A stretch of DNA of 64,000 nucleotides from Actinomycetes bacterium (GCA_029782355.1 JAKOUY010000029.1:120508-184507); one strand, 5' to 3'. Numbered from the stretch's first letter, positions 44,085 through 52,682 are shown. Notes: generated by a model not told the origin, from the sequence alone. A program made the numbers and translations.

Positions 44085-44099
44085 ATGTTGGGAGGGGAG

Positions 44100-44435
44100 A
44101 TGTCCAGGCAACGAATCGCCGATCGTGCGCCGTGCTGCGCCACGGTGGGCAGCGCCTCGTTCGACATGCCCGACGCCGTCGAGCTGGCCACCGGCTTCGG
44201 CGCGCTGGCCGACCCGGTTCGACTGAACCTGCTGTCGATGATCACCGCCAGCGGGGCCACCGGCACCTGCGTCTGCGACCTGATCGGGCCGTCCGGACGC
44301 TCCCAACCGACGGTCAGCCACCACCTGAAGATCCTCCGGGAAGCCGGGCTGGTGACCACCGAGAAGCGCGGCCGGTGGGCCTGGTACTCCGTGGTGCCGG
44401 CGCGGCTTGCCGCCCTCAAGCGGGCGCTCGGCTGA
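44100..44435 (+). CDS. arsR: ArsR/SmtB-family metalloregulator
   Basis: 111 residues. A winged helix with LADPVRLNLLSMI and QPTVSHHLKILREAGLV is typical. Metal-binding candidates are C-C in APCCATVG at the N-terminus and C-V-C in GTCVCDL, so As(III) could bridge both. GGGAGGGGAG directly precedes the ATG at 44100, but 44085 is an alternative start in frame. Derepresses the divergent arsI-acr3 operon when arsenite binds. Convergent with the MMPL gene, stops 4 bp apart. Confidence 0.92.
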   Translation: MSRQRIADRAPCCATVGSASFDMPDAVELATGFGALADPVRLNLLSMITASGATGTCVCDLIGPSGRSQPTVSHHLKILREAGLVTTEKRGRWAWYSVVPARLAALKRALG

Positions 44436-44439
44436 CCGG

Positions 44440-46605
44440 TCACGCCGGTTCGACCTCGAGCTCGAAGCGCGGCAGGCGACGGTCGAGCCACGCCGGCAAC
44501 CACCAGTTGCGGTGGCCGAGGAGGGTCATCGTGGCCGGCACGAGGATCAGCCGGACGATGGTCGCGTCGATCAGGATCGCCGTGGCCAGGCCGAGGCCGA
44601 GCATCTTCAGCAGTGGGTCGGTGCCGGGAATGAAGGCCGAGAACACGGCGATCATGATCAGCGCCGCCGAGGTGATCACCCGAGCGCTGCTCGACAGCCC
44701 GTGGGCCACGGCGGTGTGGTTGTCGCCAGTGGCGACGTACTCCTCGCGGATCCGTGACAGCAGGAACACCTCATAGTCCATCGACAGTCCGAACAGCACG
44801 GCGAACATGAACATCGGGATCATCGACACGATCGGCAGGGTCGTCTCCAGACCGATCAGCTGCTTGCCCCACCCCCACTGGAAGACCATGACCATCACGC
44901 CGTAGGAGGCGCCGATGGACAGCAGGTTGAGCAGCGCGGCCTTCAGTGGCACGAGCAGCGAGCGGAACACGACGAGCAGCAGGAGGAACGAGAGCCCGAC
45001 GACGGCGGCGACGAACCATGCCAGACGGTCGGTCACCCGGGCGGCCACGTCCCCGAAGGTCGCCGTGGCACCGCCGACGTGGGCGGTCGCGCCGGTGCCG
45101 GCCAGGACGGCCGGGAACACCTCGGCACGCAGGCGTTGCACCGTCCGGTAGGTGGCGTCGGCCTGCGGCTTGGTGGTCGGGATCGCCACCAGCGTGGCGA
45201 TCCCGTGCGCCTGGTCGATCGAGGGCGGGGCGACCGCGGCGATGCCCGGGTCGCTGGTGACAGCGGTCTGCAGGTGGCGAAGCAGGTCGGCTCGGTCGAC
45301 GCTGGTCGCCGCGTGCGACAGGTCGACGGCCACGAGCAGCGGGCCGTTGACGCCCGGACCGAAGCCGCCGGCGACGAGGTCGTAGGCCCGGCGCTCGGTT
45401 CGTGACTCGGGCAGCGTGCCGGCATCGGGGAACCCGAGGTGCAGGCGGGCCACCGGGGCCGCCAGCGCCAGCATCACCAGGGTGCCGCCGGCCAGGTACG
45501 ACCACGGGTGGCGGGACACGTGCCCGGCCCAGCGCACGCCGATCCGCTCGTGCATCGCCGTCGGGCGAGACGCGCCCCGACGGCGGTGCAGGGTCAGGCG
45601 GTTGATCCACGGGCCGCTCAGCCCGAGCAGCGCCGGGAGCAGGGTCAGCGAGGCCAGGACCATGACGGCGACCACGACCGACGTGGCCACACCGGCCGCG
45701 GCCATCATCGGCACCCCGGACACGCCGAGGCCGAGGATGGCGACGACCACCGTGCCACCGGCGAACAGCACCGCCTGGCCGGAGGTGGCCAGCGCTCGCC
45801 CGGCGGCGTCGTCCACCGGGCGGCCCTCGGCCAGGAACTCGCGGTGGCGGGAGACCAGGAACAGGGCGTAGTCGATGCCGACGCCGAGGCCGACCATGGC
45901 GGCCATCTCCGGGGCTCCGGTGGGGATGTCGATGACCAGGCAGACCAGCCCCATCGAGGCGGTGCCGATGGCCAGGCCAACGAGGGCAGTGGCGATCGGC
46001 ATGCCCATGGCGACCAGCGACCCGAAGGCGATCAGCAGGATCACCACGGCTGCGGCCAGACCGACCAGTTCGGCGGAGTTGCCGCCCGGGTCGGCGAAGT
46101 GGAAGAACAGCTCGCCACCGGCCTCGACCTGCAGGTCGGGATCGGAGGCGTAGCGGTCGACCACGGCGGTGAGGCGGTGCAGGTCGGAGGCGTCGATGGC
46201 GCCGAGCACCGGATACTGCACGGCCAGGCGGGCGATCGTGGCGTCGGGCGACAGCGTCGCCGGGTCGGTCAGATCACTCACTCCGACCACCCGCTCGACG
46301 TGGGCGAGGTCGTCGTGCAGCCGGGTCAACGCGCTGCGGGCCGCGGCGTCGGCGCTGAAGGTGGTGCCATCGCGGGGCGTGGCGACCACCTGGGCGGTGA
46401 CGCCGGCCTCGTTCGACCGGGCGTTGGACAGCAGCTCGGTGGCCCGGCTGGAGTCCACGCCGGGCACGCTGAACGAGTCGCGCAGCTCCCGACCCCAGGC
46501 GGCCGAGGCCCCGACCACAGTCAGCGCAGCCAACGCCCACATGGCCATCACCCGCCAGGGGTGACGGGCGGCCCAGCGGCCCAGGCGGTACAGGACGTGT
46601 GACAT
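44440..46605 (-). CDS. MMPL/RND-family transporter
   Basis: 721 residues with two repeats of membrane segments (IGYALF-type GVGIDYALFLVSRHREF and, in repeat two, FGLSMDYEVFLLSRIREEY, motifs shortened) separated by extracytoplasmic loops (SNARSNEAGVTAQVV; AVDLSHAATSVDRAD). The paired GxGxDY/LSMDYE segments carry the proton-relay Asp residues of MMPL proteins. Exports lipids or drugs by proton antiport. Divergent from the adjacent two-component system, which may control it. The ATG at 46605 opens with MSHVLYRLGRW. Confidence 0.92.
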   Translation of the reverse strand: MSHVLYRLGRWAARHPWRVMAMWALAALTVVGASAAWGRELRDSFSVPGVDSSRATELLSNARSNEAGVTAQVVATPRDGTTFSADAAARSALTRLHDDLAHVERVVGVSDLTDPATLSPDATIARLAVQYPVLGAIDASDLHRLTAVVDRYASDPDLQVEAGGELFFHFADPGGNSAELVGLAAAVVILLIAFGSLVAMGMPIATALVGLAIGTASMGLVCLVIDIPTGAPEMAAMVGLGVGIDYALFLVSRHREFLAEGRPVDDAAGRALATSGQAVLFAGGTVVVAILGLGVSGVPMMAAAGVATSVVVAVMVLASLTLLPALLGLSGPWINRLTLHRRRGASRPTAMHERIGVRWAGHVSRHPWSYLAGGTLVMLALAAPVARLHLGFPDAGTLPESRTERRAYDLVAGGFGPGVNGPLLVAVDLSHAATSVDRADLLRHLQTAVTSDPGIAAVAPPSIDQAHGIATLVAIPTTKPQADATYRTVQRLRAEVFPAVLAGTGATAHVGGATATFGDVAARVTDRLAWFVAAVVGLSFLLLLVVFRSLLVPLKAALLNLLSIGASYGVMVMVFQWGWGKQLIGLETTLPIVSMIPMFMFAVLFGLSMDYEVFLLSRIREEYVATGDNHTAVAHGLSSSARVITSAALIMIAVFSAFIPGTDPLLKMLGLGLATAILIDATIVRLILVPATMTLLGHRNWWLPAWLDRRLPRFELEVEPA

Positions 46606-46752
46606 GACGTGCTCGCTTCCTCGTGACGATGTGCCCTCCATGGTCGGGCGACGGCGGTCCGGCGGCATCGGCGGAGTGGTCCGATCGCGACCGCCGATTC
46701 GGGTGAGCAACGCTCCTCCTTTCGGCCGATTCGCCGGCATCGGTGCCGCTCG

Positions 46753-46758
46753 TACGCT
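46753..46758 (+). promoter_or_regulatory. Leaderless -10 element of the histidine kinase gene
   Basis: TACGCT, 7 nt, ATG at 46766. Favours that ATG over the one at 46760, which is too close. Confidence 0.5.
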
Positions 46759-46765
46759 GATGCCG

Positions 46766-47914
46766 ATGGCCCCGTGGATCCGCGCCTACCTCGACGAGCC
46801 CGCCGTCCCCGGCGCGCCGCGACGGGTGTGGCGCGATTGGGTGCTGGTCGCCGTTGCGGTGGTCGGCGCCGTCGTGGAGACGGCGTTGCGCCACGACATC
46901 CGCTGGCCGGTTGGCGCATTGGTCGTCTGCCTGGCTGCCATCCCGACGTTGCTCATCCGCCGGACCCGGCCGCTCCTGGCGCTCGGCGTGGCATTCGGGT
47001 TGATGCTGACCTTCAGCCTGATCGTGTGGATCGCCGCCGGCCCACCCGGCGGGCTGGGCACGGGCATCTTCGTGCTCGTCGTGCTGTACGCGGTCTACCG
47101 CTGGGGGTCCGGCCGTGACGGCCTGATCGCCGGCGGCATCACGTTGGCGGCGGCGGTGATCGGCAACCTCACCGATGCCCGGACGGCGGGCGACGTGATC
47201 GGCGGGGTCGTCGTGTTGTGCATCCCGATCCTGCTCGGCCTGCTGGTCCGCTCGCGCAGCCTGGCCGGTGCTCGGCGGGTGGAGGCCGTGCGGGCACTCG
47301 AGCGCGAGCGGTTGGCCCGCGAACTGCACGACACCGTCGCCCATCACGTGTCGGCCATCGCCGTGCAGGCCCAGGCCGGCAAGGCCGTGGCCGCCACCCG
47401 CCCGCAGGCCGCGGTCGACGTGCTCGACGTGATCGAGCGCGAGGCCTCGCGCACCCTGGTGGAGATGCGTGCCATCGTGGGTGCGTTGCGCGCCGGGGAC
47501 GGCGCCGATCTCGCTCCCCTGCCGGGCCTCGCCGACCTGGCCCGGCTGGGCGCCAACCAGCCGGTCGCGGTCGAGGCTTCGATCGGCGACGGTGTGGCCG
47601 ATCTCGATCCCACGATCGGCACCACCCTGTATCGCATCGCCCAGGAGGCGGTCACCAACGCGGTGCGTCACGGGACCGACGTCCAGCGGGTGCGCATCGA
47701 GGTGCGGCGCGACGGTGAACGAGTGCGACTCACCGTCGACGACGACGGCCGGCCGAGCGCGGTGAGCCGGCCGGCCGTATCCGGCGGGTACGGCTTGGCC
47801 GGGATGGCCGAGCGGGCCGGACTGCTGGGTGGCGAGCTCACCGCCGGGCCGTCGTCGTCGGGGCGTGGATGGCGGGTGCTCGCCGACCTGCCGGTTGGTG
47901 AGGTCACGCAGTGA
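46766..47914 (+). CDS. NarL-type sensor histidine kinase
   Basis: 382 residues. An N-terminal block of four or more membrane segments with no large sensor loop is followed by the HisKA_3 dimerisation helix (RERLARELHDTVAHH, phosphoacceptor H188) and a HATPase domain (NAVRHG, DDDGRPS, GGYGLAGMAERA). Such intramembrane-sensing kinases detect envelope stress. Translation of the response regulator gene is coupled by GTGA. Likely controls the divergent MMPL transporter (inference from context). Confidence 0.92.
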   Translation: MAPWIRAYLDEPAVPGAPRRVWRDWVLVAVAVVGAVVETALRHDIRWPVGALVVCLAAIPTLLIRRTRPLLALGVAFGLMLTFSLIVWIAAGPPGGLGTGIFVLVVLYAVYRWGSGRDGLIAGGITLAAAVIGNLTDARTAGDVIGGVVVLCIPILLGLLVRSRSLAGARRVEAVRALERERLARELHDTVAHHVSAIAVQAQAGKAVAATRPQAAVDVLDVIEREASRTLVEMRAIVGALRAGDGADLAPLPGLADLARLGANQPVAVEASIGDGVADLDPTIGTTLYRIAQEAVTNAVRHGTDVQRVRIEVRRDGERVRLTVDDDGRPSAVSRPAVSGGYGLAGMAERAGLLGGELTAGPSSSGRGWRVLADLPVGEVTQ

Positions 47915-48561
47915 TCCGCGTCCTCGTCGCCGATGATCAGGATCTGGTGCGCACCGGGCTGAGCATGATCCTCGACGCCCAGCCGGGCATCGAGGTCGTC
48001 GCCCAGGCCGCCGACGGTCGCCAGGCGGTGGAACTGGCCCGCAAGCATCGCCCCGACGTGTGCCTGCTGGACATCCGCATGCCCCAGCTCAACGGGATCG
48101 AGGTGACCCGCCTCCTGGCCGGGCCTGACGTTCCCGAGCCGATGGCGGTCGTGGTGATCACCACCTTCGACCTCGACGAGTACGTCTACGGGGCACTGCA
48201 GGCCGGCGCCCGCGGCTTCCTGCTGAAGGATGCCGGCCCGGAGTTGCTGGTGCAGGCGATCGAGGCTGCGGCCAACGGCGAGGCGCTGATCGCCCCGAAC
48301 ATCACCGTGCGGCTGTTGAGCACCTTCGCCGGCGCAGGGCCGTCACGCCTCGGCCATCAGCCGCGTGAGCCCTTGAGCGAACGAGAGGAGGAGGTGCTGC
48401 TGGCCGTCGCCCAGGGTCTCACCAACGCCGAGATCGCCAGCCGGCTGCACATCGGCGTCAGCACGGCGAAGACCCACGTGGCCAACCTGATGACCAAGCT
48501 CGGCGCCCGCAACCGCGTCGAGCTGGCGATGTGGGCCTACGAGACCGGCCGGGTGCGCTGA
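47911..48561 (+). CDS. NarL/LuxR-type response regulator
   Basis: 216 residues. The receiver domain has DDQ near the start, phosphoacceptor D54 in LLDIRMP and the LLKDAG Lys; the LuxR HTH at about 150-210 includes LSEREEEVLLAVAQGLTNAEIA (shortened) and STAKTHVANLM. Cognate partner of the upstream kinase. GTG start within the kinase stop. Confidence 0.94.
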   Translation: MIRVLVADDQDLVRTGLSMILDAQPGIEVVAQAADGRQAVELARKHRPDVCLLDIRMPQLNGIEVTRLLAGPDVPEPMAVVVITTFDLDEYVYGALQAGARGFLLKDAGPELLVQAIEAAANGEALIAPNITVRLLSTFAGAGPSRLGHQPREPLSEREEEVLLAVAQGLTNAEIASRLHIGVSTAKTHVANLMTKLGARNRVELAMWAYETGRVR

Positions 48562-48564
48562 CGA

Positions 48565-48587
48565 ACCGAGCCTGGCGACGCCTCGGT
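48565..48587 (+). terminator. Hairpin after the two-component operon
   Basis: ACCGAG and CTCGGT pair around an 11-nt loop four bases past the response regulator stop. No T-tract. Confidence 0.35.
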
Positions 48588-48601
48588 CGGCGACGGGAGC
48601 G

Positions 48602-49120
48602 TCAGGAATCGGCGGGGTGCGGTGCGGATCCGTCGGAGCTGTTCGCACTCGGGGTTGCAGCCGGACCCTTCGATCCGCCCTTGACGCTGCGGAACCAGGT
48701 GAAGGCGACCACCAGGATCCCGACCGCACCAGCAGAGGCGAGGGCGTCGACCGGCTTCGCAGCGGCGACGAGCTTCTCGATGCCCTTCACCGCGAGCACG
48801 ACGATCAGGGCATCGACGAGCGACTTCTTCAGATCGTCGAGCGAGTGCACTTCGAGCCACGCGGGCACGTGGAGGTCGCCGACGAACAGCTCGTACAGAC
48901 CGATCACGAAGATCAGCTGCACGGTCGCGATCACGTAGGTGTCGATGACTTCGAGCAGGGTGACCAGCAGCCGATCGTCGGCCAGATCACCGTCGAGGAG
49001 GTCGGCCACGAACTGGACGGTGCGGACGAGCGCCCAGCCGAACGTGGCCGTGGTGGTGACCAGCAGGCCGAGGACGGCGATCTGGACGATCAGGCCGGAG
49101 CGGTTGAGGACATGTCGCAT
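48602..49120 (-). CDS. YqhA-family (UPF0114) membrane protein
   Basis: 172 residues with four hydrophobic segments. LIFVIGLYELFVGDLHVPAWL followed by HSLDDLKKSLVDALIVVL is the UPF0114/YqhA core (motifs shortened). The ATG giving MRHVLNRSG has GAGG eight bases upstream. The C-terminal 25 residues (Ser/Pro/Ala-rich) are an extra tail. Function unknown. Confidence 0.85.
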   Translation of the reverse strand: MRHVLNRSGLIVQIAVLGLLVTTTATFGWALVRTVQFVADLLDGDLADDRLLVTLLEVIDTYVIATVQLIFVIGLYELFVGDLHVPAWLEVHSLDDLKKSLVDALIVVLAVKGIEKLVAAAKPVDALASAGAVGILVVAFTWFRSVKGGSKGPAATPSANSSDGSAPHPADS

Positions 49121-49291
49121 GGGACTCGCCTCAGGCAGCAACGGGTTTCGGCGAGTGGGCCTGCATGATCAGATCCTTTCCGCACACGCGAGTCGTGGTC
49201 TCGAACTCGCCAGCATGCGTTGGGTTGGGCTGCCGGTCACCCCGCAGTTCGGGGCGAATCTAGCCTCGCCGGCCGACGTGGGTGCAGGAGG

Positions 49292-49297
49292 TACGGT
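49292..49297 (+). promoter_or_regulatory. Leaderless -10 element before a non-ATG start
   Basis: TACGGT, 6 nt, then ATC at 49304, exactly where other genes in the window have ATG or GTG. Confidence 0.45.
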
Positions 49298-49303
49298 CGG
49301 GCG

Positions 49304-49864
49304 ATCGGCAGACTCGTCTACGTCACCAACCTGTCGCTCGACGGCTTCATCGAGGACGCCGACGGCGCCTTCGATTGGGCCCCGCCCGACGAGGAGGTGT
49401 TCGCCGCGGCGACTGCGGTGGTGAAGTCCGCCGGCACCCTGCTCTACGGTCGGCGCCTGTACGAGACGATGGCCGTGTGGGAGACCGACCCGGCGCTGGC
49501 CGGGCAGTCCGACCTCGCCGCCGAGTTCGCCGCAGCCTGGCGAGCAGCCGACAAGGTGGTCGTGTCCCGCACGCTGAGCGCGGCCCCGACGAGATCGACG
49601 CGCATCGTGCGCCACTTCGACCGCACTGCTGTCGCTCGGCTCAAGTCAGGCGCCGACCGTGACGTTCTGATCGGCGGTGCCGAGCTCACCGGGCAGGCAT
49701 TCGCCGCAGGGCTGGTGGACGAGCTCGAGTTGTTCGTCTGGCCGATCATCCTGGGCGGCGGCAAACCCGGCCTCCCGGCGGGCGTTCGCACCTGGCTCGC
49801 GCTCGTCGACGAGCACCGCTTCGCCAACGGGGTGATGCGGCTCCGCTACCGCCTTGCGAGGTGA
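49304..49864 (+). CDS. Dihydrofolate-reductase-like protein (RibD C-terminal domain), possible ATC start
   Basis: 186 residues of the RibD_C/DHFR-like fold. VTNLSLDGFIEDADGAFDW, TLLYGRRLYETM, VVVSRTL, DVLIGGAELTGQAFAAGLVDEL (shortened) and PIILGGGKPGLP are family landmarks. Family proteins start one or two residues before RLVYVTNLSLDG; the codon there is ATC, preceded by TACGGT-N6. The only other in-frame candidate is a TTG at 49220, which adds a 28-residue non-conserved leader. Reductase substrate unknown. Confidence 0.82.
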   Translation: MGRLVYVTNLSLDGFIEDADGAFDWAPPDEEVFAAATAVVKSAGTLLYGRRLYETMAVWETDPALAGQSDLAAEFAAAWRAADKVVVSRTLSAAPTRSTRIVRHFDRTAVARLKSGADRDVLIGGAELTGQAFAAGLVDELELFVWPIILGGGKPGLPAGVRTWLALVDEHRFANGVMRLRYRLAR

Positions 49865-49879
49865 GCGAGTGCTGCGCGC

Positions 49880-50371
49880 CTACTCGGTCGTTGGCGCTCC
49901 GGTGAGGTTCCGCTCGTAGAACAGCGCTCGATCGCCGTCGCCGACGCCGCTGCGATATCCGTGGCGCTCGTAGAACCGGCGGGTGTCGAGGTCACCCTCG
50001 TCGACGTTGATCTCGAGCTGCTCGATGCCACGCTCCCGGCAGGCGGCTTCGATCATGGCGATGAGCTGTGACCCGATGCCCTGACCACGCCGGTCGGGGA
50101 CCACATACAGCTCGTCCAGCAGCGCGACGGGTCCGTCGAACCACACGTTGGTCCGCAACGTCACCAAACCGACGCCGACGACCGGCGCGCCGGCCACGAC
50201 GCACAACGTGTGGTCATGGGCGAGCAGTCGGCGTAGGCGCTGATCGAGTACCGCCTGGCCAGGCGTCTCGGTGTCGAACTCGACGTTGAACACATGCAAC
50301 AGCGCGGCGACTCGTCGCGCATCGTCGGGTGTCGCCAGACGCACCGATCGATCACCAGCCTCGTCCGACAT
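49880..50371 (-). CDS. GNAT-family N-acetyltransferase
   Basis: 163 residues. The acetyl-CoA-binding motif A is ALLDELYVVPDRRGQGIGSQLI (shortened), with the R-x-x-G-x-G/A pattern RRGQGIG, followed by INVDEGDLDTRRFYERHGY for motif B. Starts at ATG seven bases after TAGGCT on the minus strand. Acceptor unknown. Convergent with the RibD_C-like gene. Confidence 0.9.
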   Translation of the reverse strand: MSDEAGDRSVRLATPDDARRVAALLHVFNVEFDTETPGQAVLDQRLRRLLAHDHTLCVVAGAPVVGVGLVTLRTNVWFDGPVALLDELYVVPDRRGQGIGSQLIAMIEAACRERGIEQLEINVDEGDLDTRRFYERHGYRSGVGDGDRALFYERNLTGAPTTE

Positions 50372-50378
50372 ACCGGCG

Positions 50379-50384
50379 AGCCTA
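50379..50384 (-). promoter_or_regulatory. Leaderless -10 element of the GNAT gene
   Basis: TAGGCT on the minus strand, 7 nt before the ATG at 50371. Confidence 0.5.
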
Positions 50385-50423
50385 GGACGACACCGACCGG
50401 CGCCGACCGGGATACTGGGACTG

Positions 50424-50682
50424 GTGAGCGCAGTCCGACATAACCCGGCCGGTGCCCCGCCAGCCACAGGTGACGACAGCCAGGGAGTCGAGTTGGTGAC
50501 ACCAGGTCGGCTGCTGGACATCAGTGGCCAAACCCCCGAGATGAGCCATTCGAGACGCAAACTCCACCGTCCGGCAACAGGAGCTGACTGGAGCGGCGCC
50601 TGCCCTCACAGTCGTCGTCGACGAACTCTACGACGAGGCCTGGCTCCTCGAAGTCGAAGCGATCGCGTTCCAGCAGATGTGA
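50424..50682 (+). pseudogene. Decayed ridA (RidA/YjgF-family) gene
   Basis: The first frame reads VSAVRHNPAGAPPATG, DDSQGVELVTPGRLLDISGQTPE, matching the RidA N-terminus (S-Q-G-V, ISGQTP). The middle (about 50-60 residues including the catalytic Arg region) is missing. After a frameshift the RidA C-terminal strand appears as TVVVDELYDEAWLLEVEAIAF before a TGA at 50680. An in-frame product is impossible, so the gene is a remnant. Confidence 0.65.
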
Positions 50683-50790
50683 CTGGCGGCAGGCCTGGGA
50701 CTCCTGCTCCCGGCAGCCACTGACGCGCACTCCTCGGTTGCGGAACCGTGACCGCTCACTGCTCGTGGTGATGCCATCGCGCTGACCCAC

Positions 50791-50796
50791 TTGACA
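50791..50796 (+). promoter_or_regulatory. -35 element of the redoxin gene promoter
   Basis: TTGACA, a perfect -35 consensus, 18 bp before CATAGT at 50815. One of few -35 boxes visible in the window. Confidence 0.55.
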
Positions 50797-50800
50797 TTCG

Positions 50801-50828
50801 ATAGTGTACCTATGCATAGTTATCCTAT
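50801..50828. promoter_or_regulatory. Duplicated operator of the redoxin operon
   Basis: ATAG-N5-CTAT occurs twice at 15-bp spacing (50801-50813 and 50816-50828), joined by GC. Each is a 4-bp-arm palindrome; together they cover the promoter -10 and the start codon at 50827. A natural target for the MarR-type regulator encoded two genes downstream. Confidence 0.6.
50815..50820 (+). promoter_or_regulatory. -10 element of the redoxin gene
   Basis: CATAGT, 6 nt before the ATG at 50827 and 18 bp after TTGACA. Confidence 0.5.
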
Positions 50829-51363
50829 GTGTAATCGGGAGTCCCTCGTGGCACCCCCGCTCGCGGTGTCCCGGTGGTTCAACACGGCTGAGCCGATCAG
50901 CCTCGACGACCTCACCGGCCGAGTCGTGGCCATCGAAGCGTTCCAGATGCTGTGCCCGGGCTGTGTCAGCCACGGTTTGCCCCAAGCACAACGGATCGCC
51001 ACCACGTTCGCCGGGGACGTGACCGTGCTCGGGTTGCACACCGTATTCGAGCACCACGAGGCGATGGGCCCGGTGTCACTCGAGGCGTTCCTCCACGAGT
51101 ACCGGATCGGCTTCCCAGTCGGCATCGATGCTCATGACGCGACTGGCGGCACACCAGTCACGATGCAGCGCTACCAACTCCGCGGCACTCCCAGCTTGAT
51201 CGTGATCGACCGCGCCGGGCGCATCCGCCTCAACGCCTTCGGCCACATCGACGACCTCACCGTCGGGGCCACCTTGGCCCGGCTGGTCGACGAAGCACCA
51301 CACCTCAACCGATGCAACCCACACGAGGGATGCGTCGCCCCAACCAAGGAGCACTCCCCATGA
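50827..51363 (+). CDS. TlpA/AhpC-type thioredoxin-fold protein
   Basis: 178 residues. A redoxin fold with the active-site motif C43-P-G-C46 (FQMLCPGCVSHGLP) and the cis-Pro segment RGTPSLIVID. The catalytic Pro-Gly pair resembles membrane-type thiol oxidoreductases but there is no signal peptide. A Cys near the C-terminus (CNPHEGC) adds two more thiols. The ATG at 50827 sits directly behind the -10; GTG at 50848 is an alternative. The stop overlaps the protoglobin start. Confidence 0.82.
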   Translation: MCNRESLVAPPLAVSRWFNTAEPISLDDLTGRVVAIEAFQMLCPGCVSHGLPQAQRIATTFAGDVTVLGLHTVFEHHEAMGPVSLEAFLHEYRIGFPVGIDAHDATGGTPVTMQRYQLRGTPSLIVIDRAGRIRLNAFGHIDDLTVGATLARLVDEAPHLNRCNPHEGCVAPTKEHSP

Positions 51364-51935
51364 CTGACATCGCCGGCTATACCTTCGACCAGCAACTTGC
51401 GCAATCGCCGGTCAGCACCGCCGAGCTCGACCGGTTGCTTTCCACACTGCTGTGGACTGACGACGACTCCGCTGCGCTCGCCAGGGCCGGCGCAGTCCTC
51501 GAACCCAGGATCGAGGAGGTGCTCGACGTGTGGTACGGCTACGTGGGATCGCTACCTCACCTCGTCGCGTCGTTCAACGGCGCAGACGGGCGGCCATCCG
51601 GCGCCTACCTCGCCGCCGTGCGCAACCGGTTCGGGCAATGGATTCGGGACCTGTGCACCAGGCCATGGGACCAGACCTGGCTGAACTACCAGCACGAGAT
51701 CGCCCGCCGGCACACGGACGCCATGGGCGACACCGACCACATCACCTCGGACCAGACCCACGTCCCGTTGCGCTACCTCATCGCGTTCATCTGGCCCATC
51801 ACCGCGACTGTCCGGCCCTTCCTCGCCACCGGCAGCGACCCAGCTGACCTCGACGCCATGCACACCGCCTGGTTCAAGGCCGTCACATTGACCGTCTGCT
51901 TGTGGTCGCAGCCCTACGACCCCTCCCGCTGGTGA
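51360..51935 (+). CDS. Protoglobin-domain protein
   Basis: A 191-residue single-domain globin of the protoglobin family: IAGYTFDQQLAQSPVS, LDVWYGYVGSLPHLVASF, YLAAVRNRFGQWIRDLC and WLNYQHEIARRHTD (shortened) follow the family's helices, with a His in QHEIARRH as the likely proximal heme ligand. Binds O2, NO or CO in sensing or detoxification. It is co-translated with the redoxin upstream (ATGA overlap) and followed by the MarR-type gene, implying a gas- or redox-responsive unit. Confidence 0.85.
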   Translation: MTDIAGYTFDQQLAQSPVSTAELDRLLSTLLWTDDDSAALARAGAVLEPRIEEVLDVWYGYVGSLPHLVASFNGADGRPSGAYLAAVRNRFGQWIRDLCTRPWDQTWLNYQHEIARRHTDAMGDTDHITSDQTHVPLRYLIAFIWPITATVRPFLATGSDPADLDAMHTAWFKAVTLTVCLWSQPYDPSRW

Positions 51936-51957
51936 CCCCTCAGGGCGCGACCCGCGT

Positions 51958-51963
51958 GACAAT
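51958..51963 (+). promoter_or_regulatory. Leaderless -10 element of the MarR-family gene
   Basis: GACAAT, 6 nt, ATG at 51970. GGAG also lies between them and could act as a ribosome site. Confidence 0.4.
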
Positions 51964-51969
51964 GGAGCT

Positions 51970-52545
51970 ATGAACGACGACGCTCGCCTCGACCACAAGG
52001 TGCTCGCGGCGGTCGAGCGACTCGGTCGAGCGCTACGGGCGGCGCGCCAGCAGGTTGCAACCCGCCACGAGCTCTCGCTGCTCGGCCTCAACGTCATCGA
52101 GACGCTCGCCGACGGACGCTGTCGACGGGTCGGCGACCTAGCTGCTGAGCTCGACGTCTCCCAACCCACGGTCAGCGACGCACTGACCGTTCTCGACAAA
52201 CGACACCTCGTCGCCCGCCACCGCGACTCCACCGATCTGCGGACCACGGTCGTCTCCCTCACCAGCACCGGTTCAGCCATCGCCGCCGACATCGCCAGCG
52301 AGTTGAGGCCGGTGCTGACCGCGAAAGCCGGTACCACCAGCGAACGCGCTACAACTCTGCGCGTCCTGCTTGGCGAGATCGCCAGACTCCAACACGCCGG
52401 CATCATCACCGTCAACCGCAGCTGCTTCTCCTGCCACCACTACCAACCACCACGCGCCCGCACTCCAGCCCGATGCCTGCTCCTCGGCACAGCGCTGCGC
52501 GACCGAGACCTCCGCGTCGACTGCCCCGAGCACGCACCACGCTGA
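51970..52545 (+). CDS. MarR-family regulator with C-terminal Cys/His cluster
   Basis: 191 residues. A winged helix (VGDLAAELDVSQPTVSDAL) matches MarR. After residue 150 a non-MarR tail carries C152, C155, H156, H157, C169, C185 and H188 (CFSCHHYQ, DCPEH), a likely zinc or Fe-S site able to sense redox or NO state. Downstream of the redoxin-protoglobin pair with its own -10. Candidate regulator of the duplicated operator at 50801. Confidence 0.85.
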   Translation: MNDDARLDHKVLAAVERLGRALRAARQQVATRHELSLLGLNVIETLADGRCRRVGDLAAELDVSQPTVSDALTVLDKRHLVARHRDSTDLRTTVVSLTSTGSAIAADIASELRPVLTAKAGTTSERATTLRVLLGEIARLQHAGIITVNRSCFSCHHYQPPRARTPARCLLLGTALRDRDLRVDCPEHAPR

Positions 52546-52682
52546 CTGGACACCCCAGGCTGGAGAAGCCCGGACGCGCGGGGTTACTCGAAGGCTGGAG
52601 CCCCTATCCGCTGATCGTCACTCCACTACGGCGTGAGCGTGACGCCGGACGCTGTCATGCCGGTCCCACTTGACCGGCCGAC

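Noticed and set aside
44031..44099. TTG start for arsR at 44031
   Set aside because: It would place coding sequence over both operator sites; GGGAGGGGAG immediately before the ATG at 44100 is a better signal.
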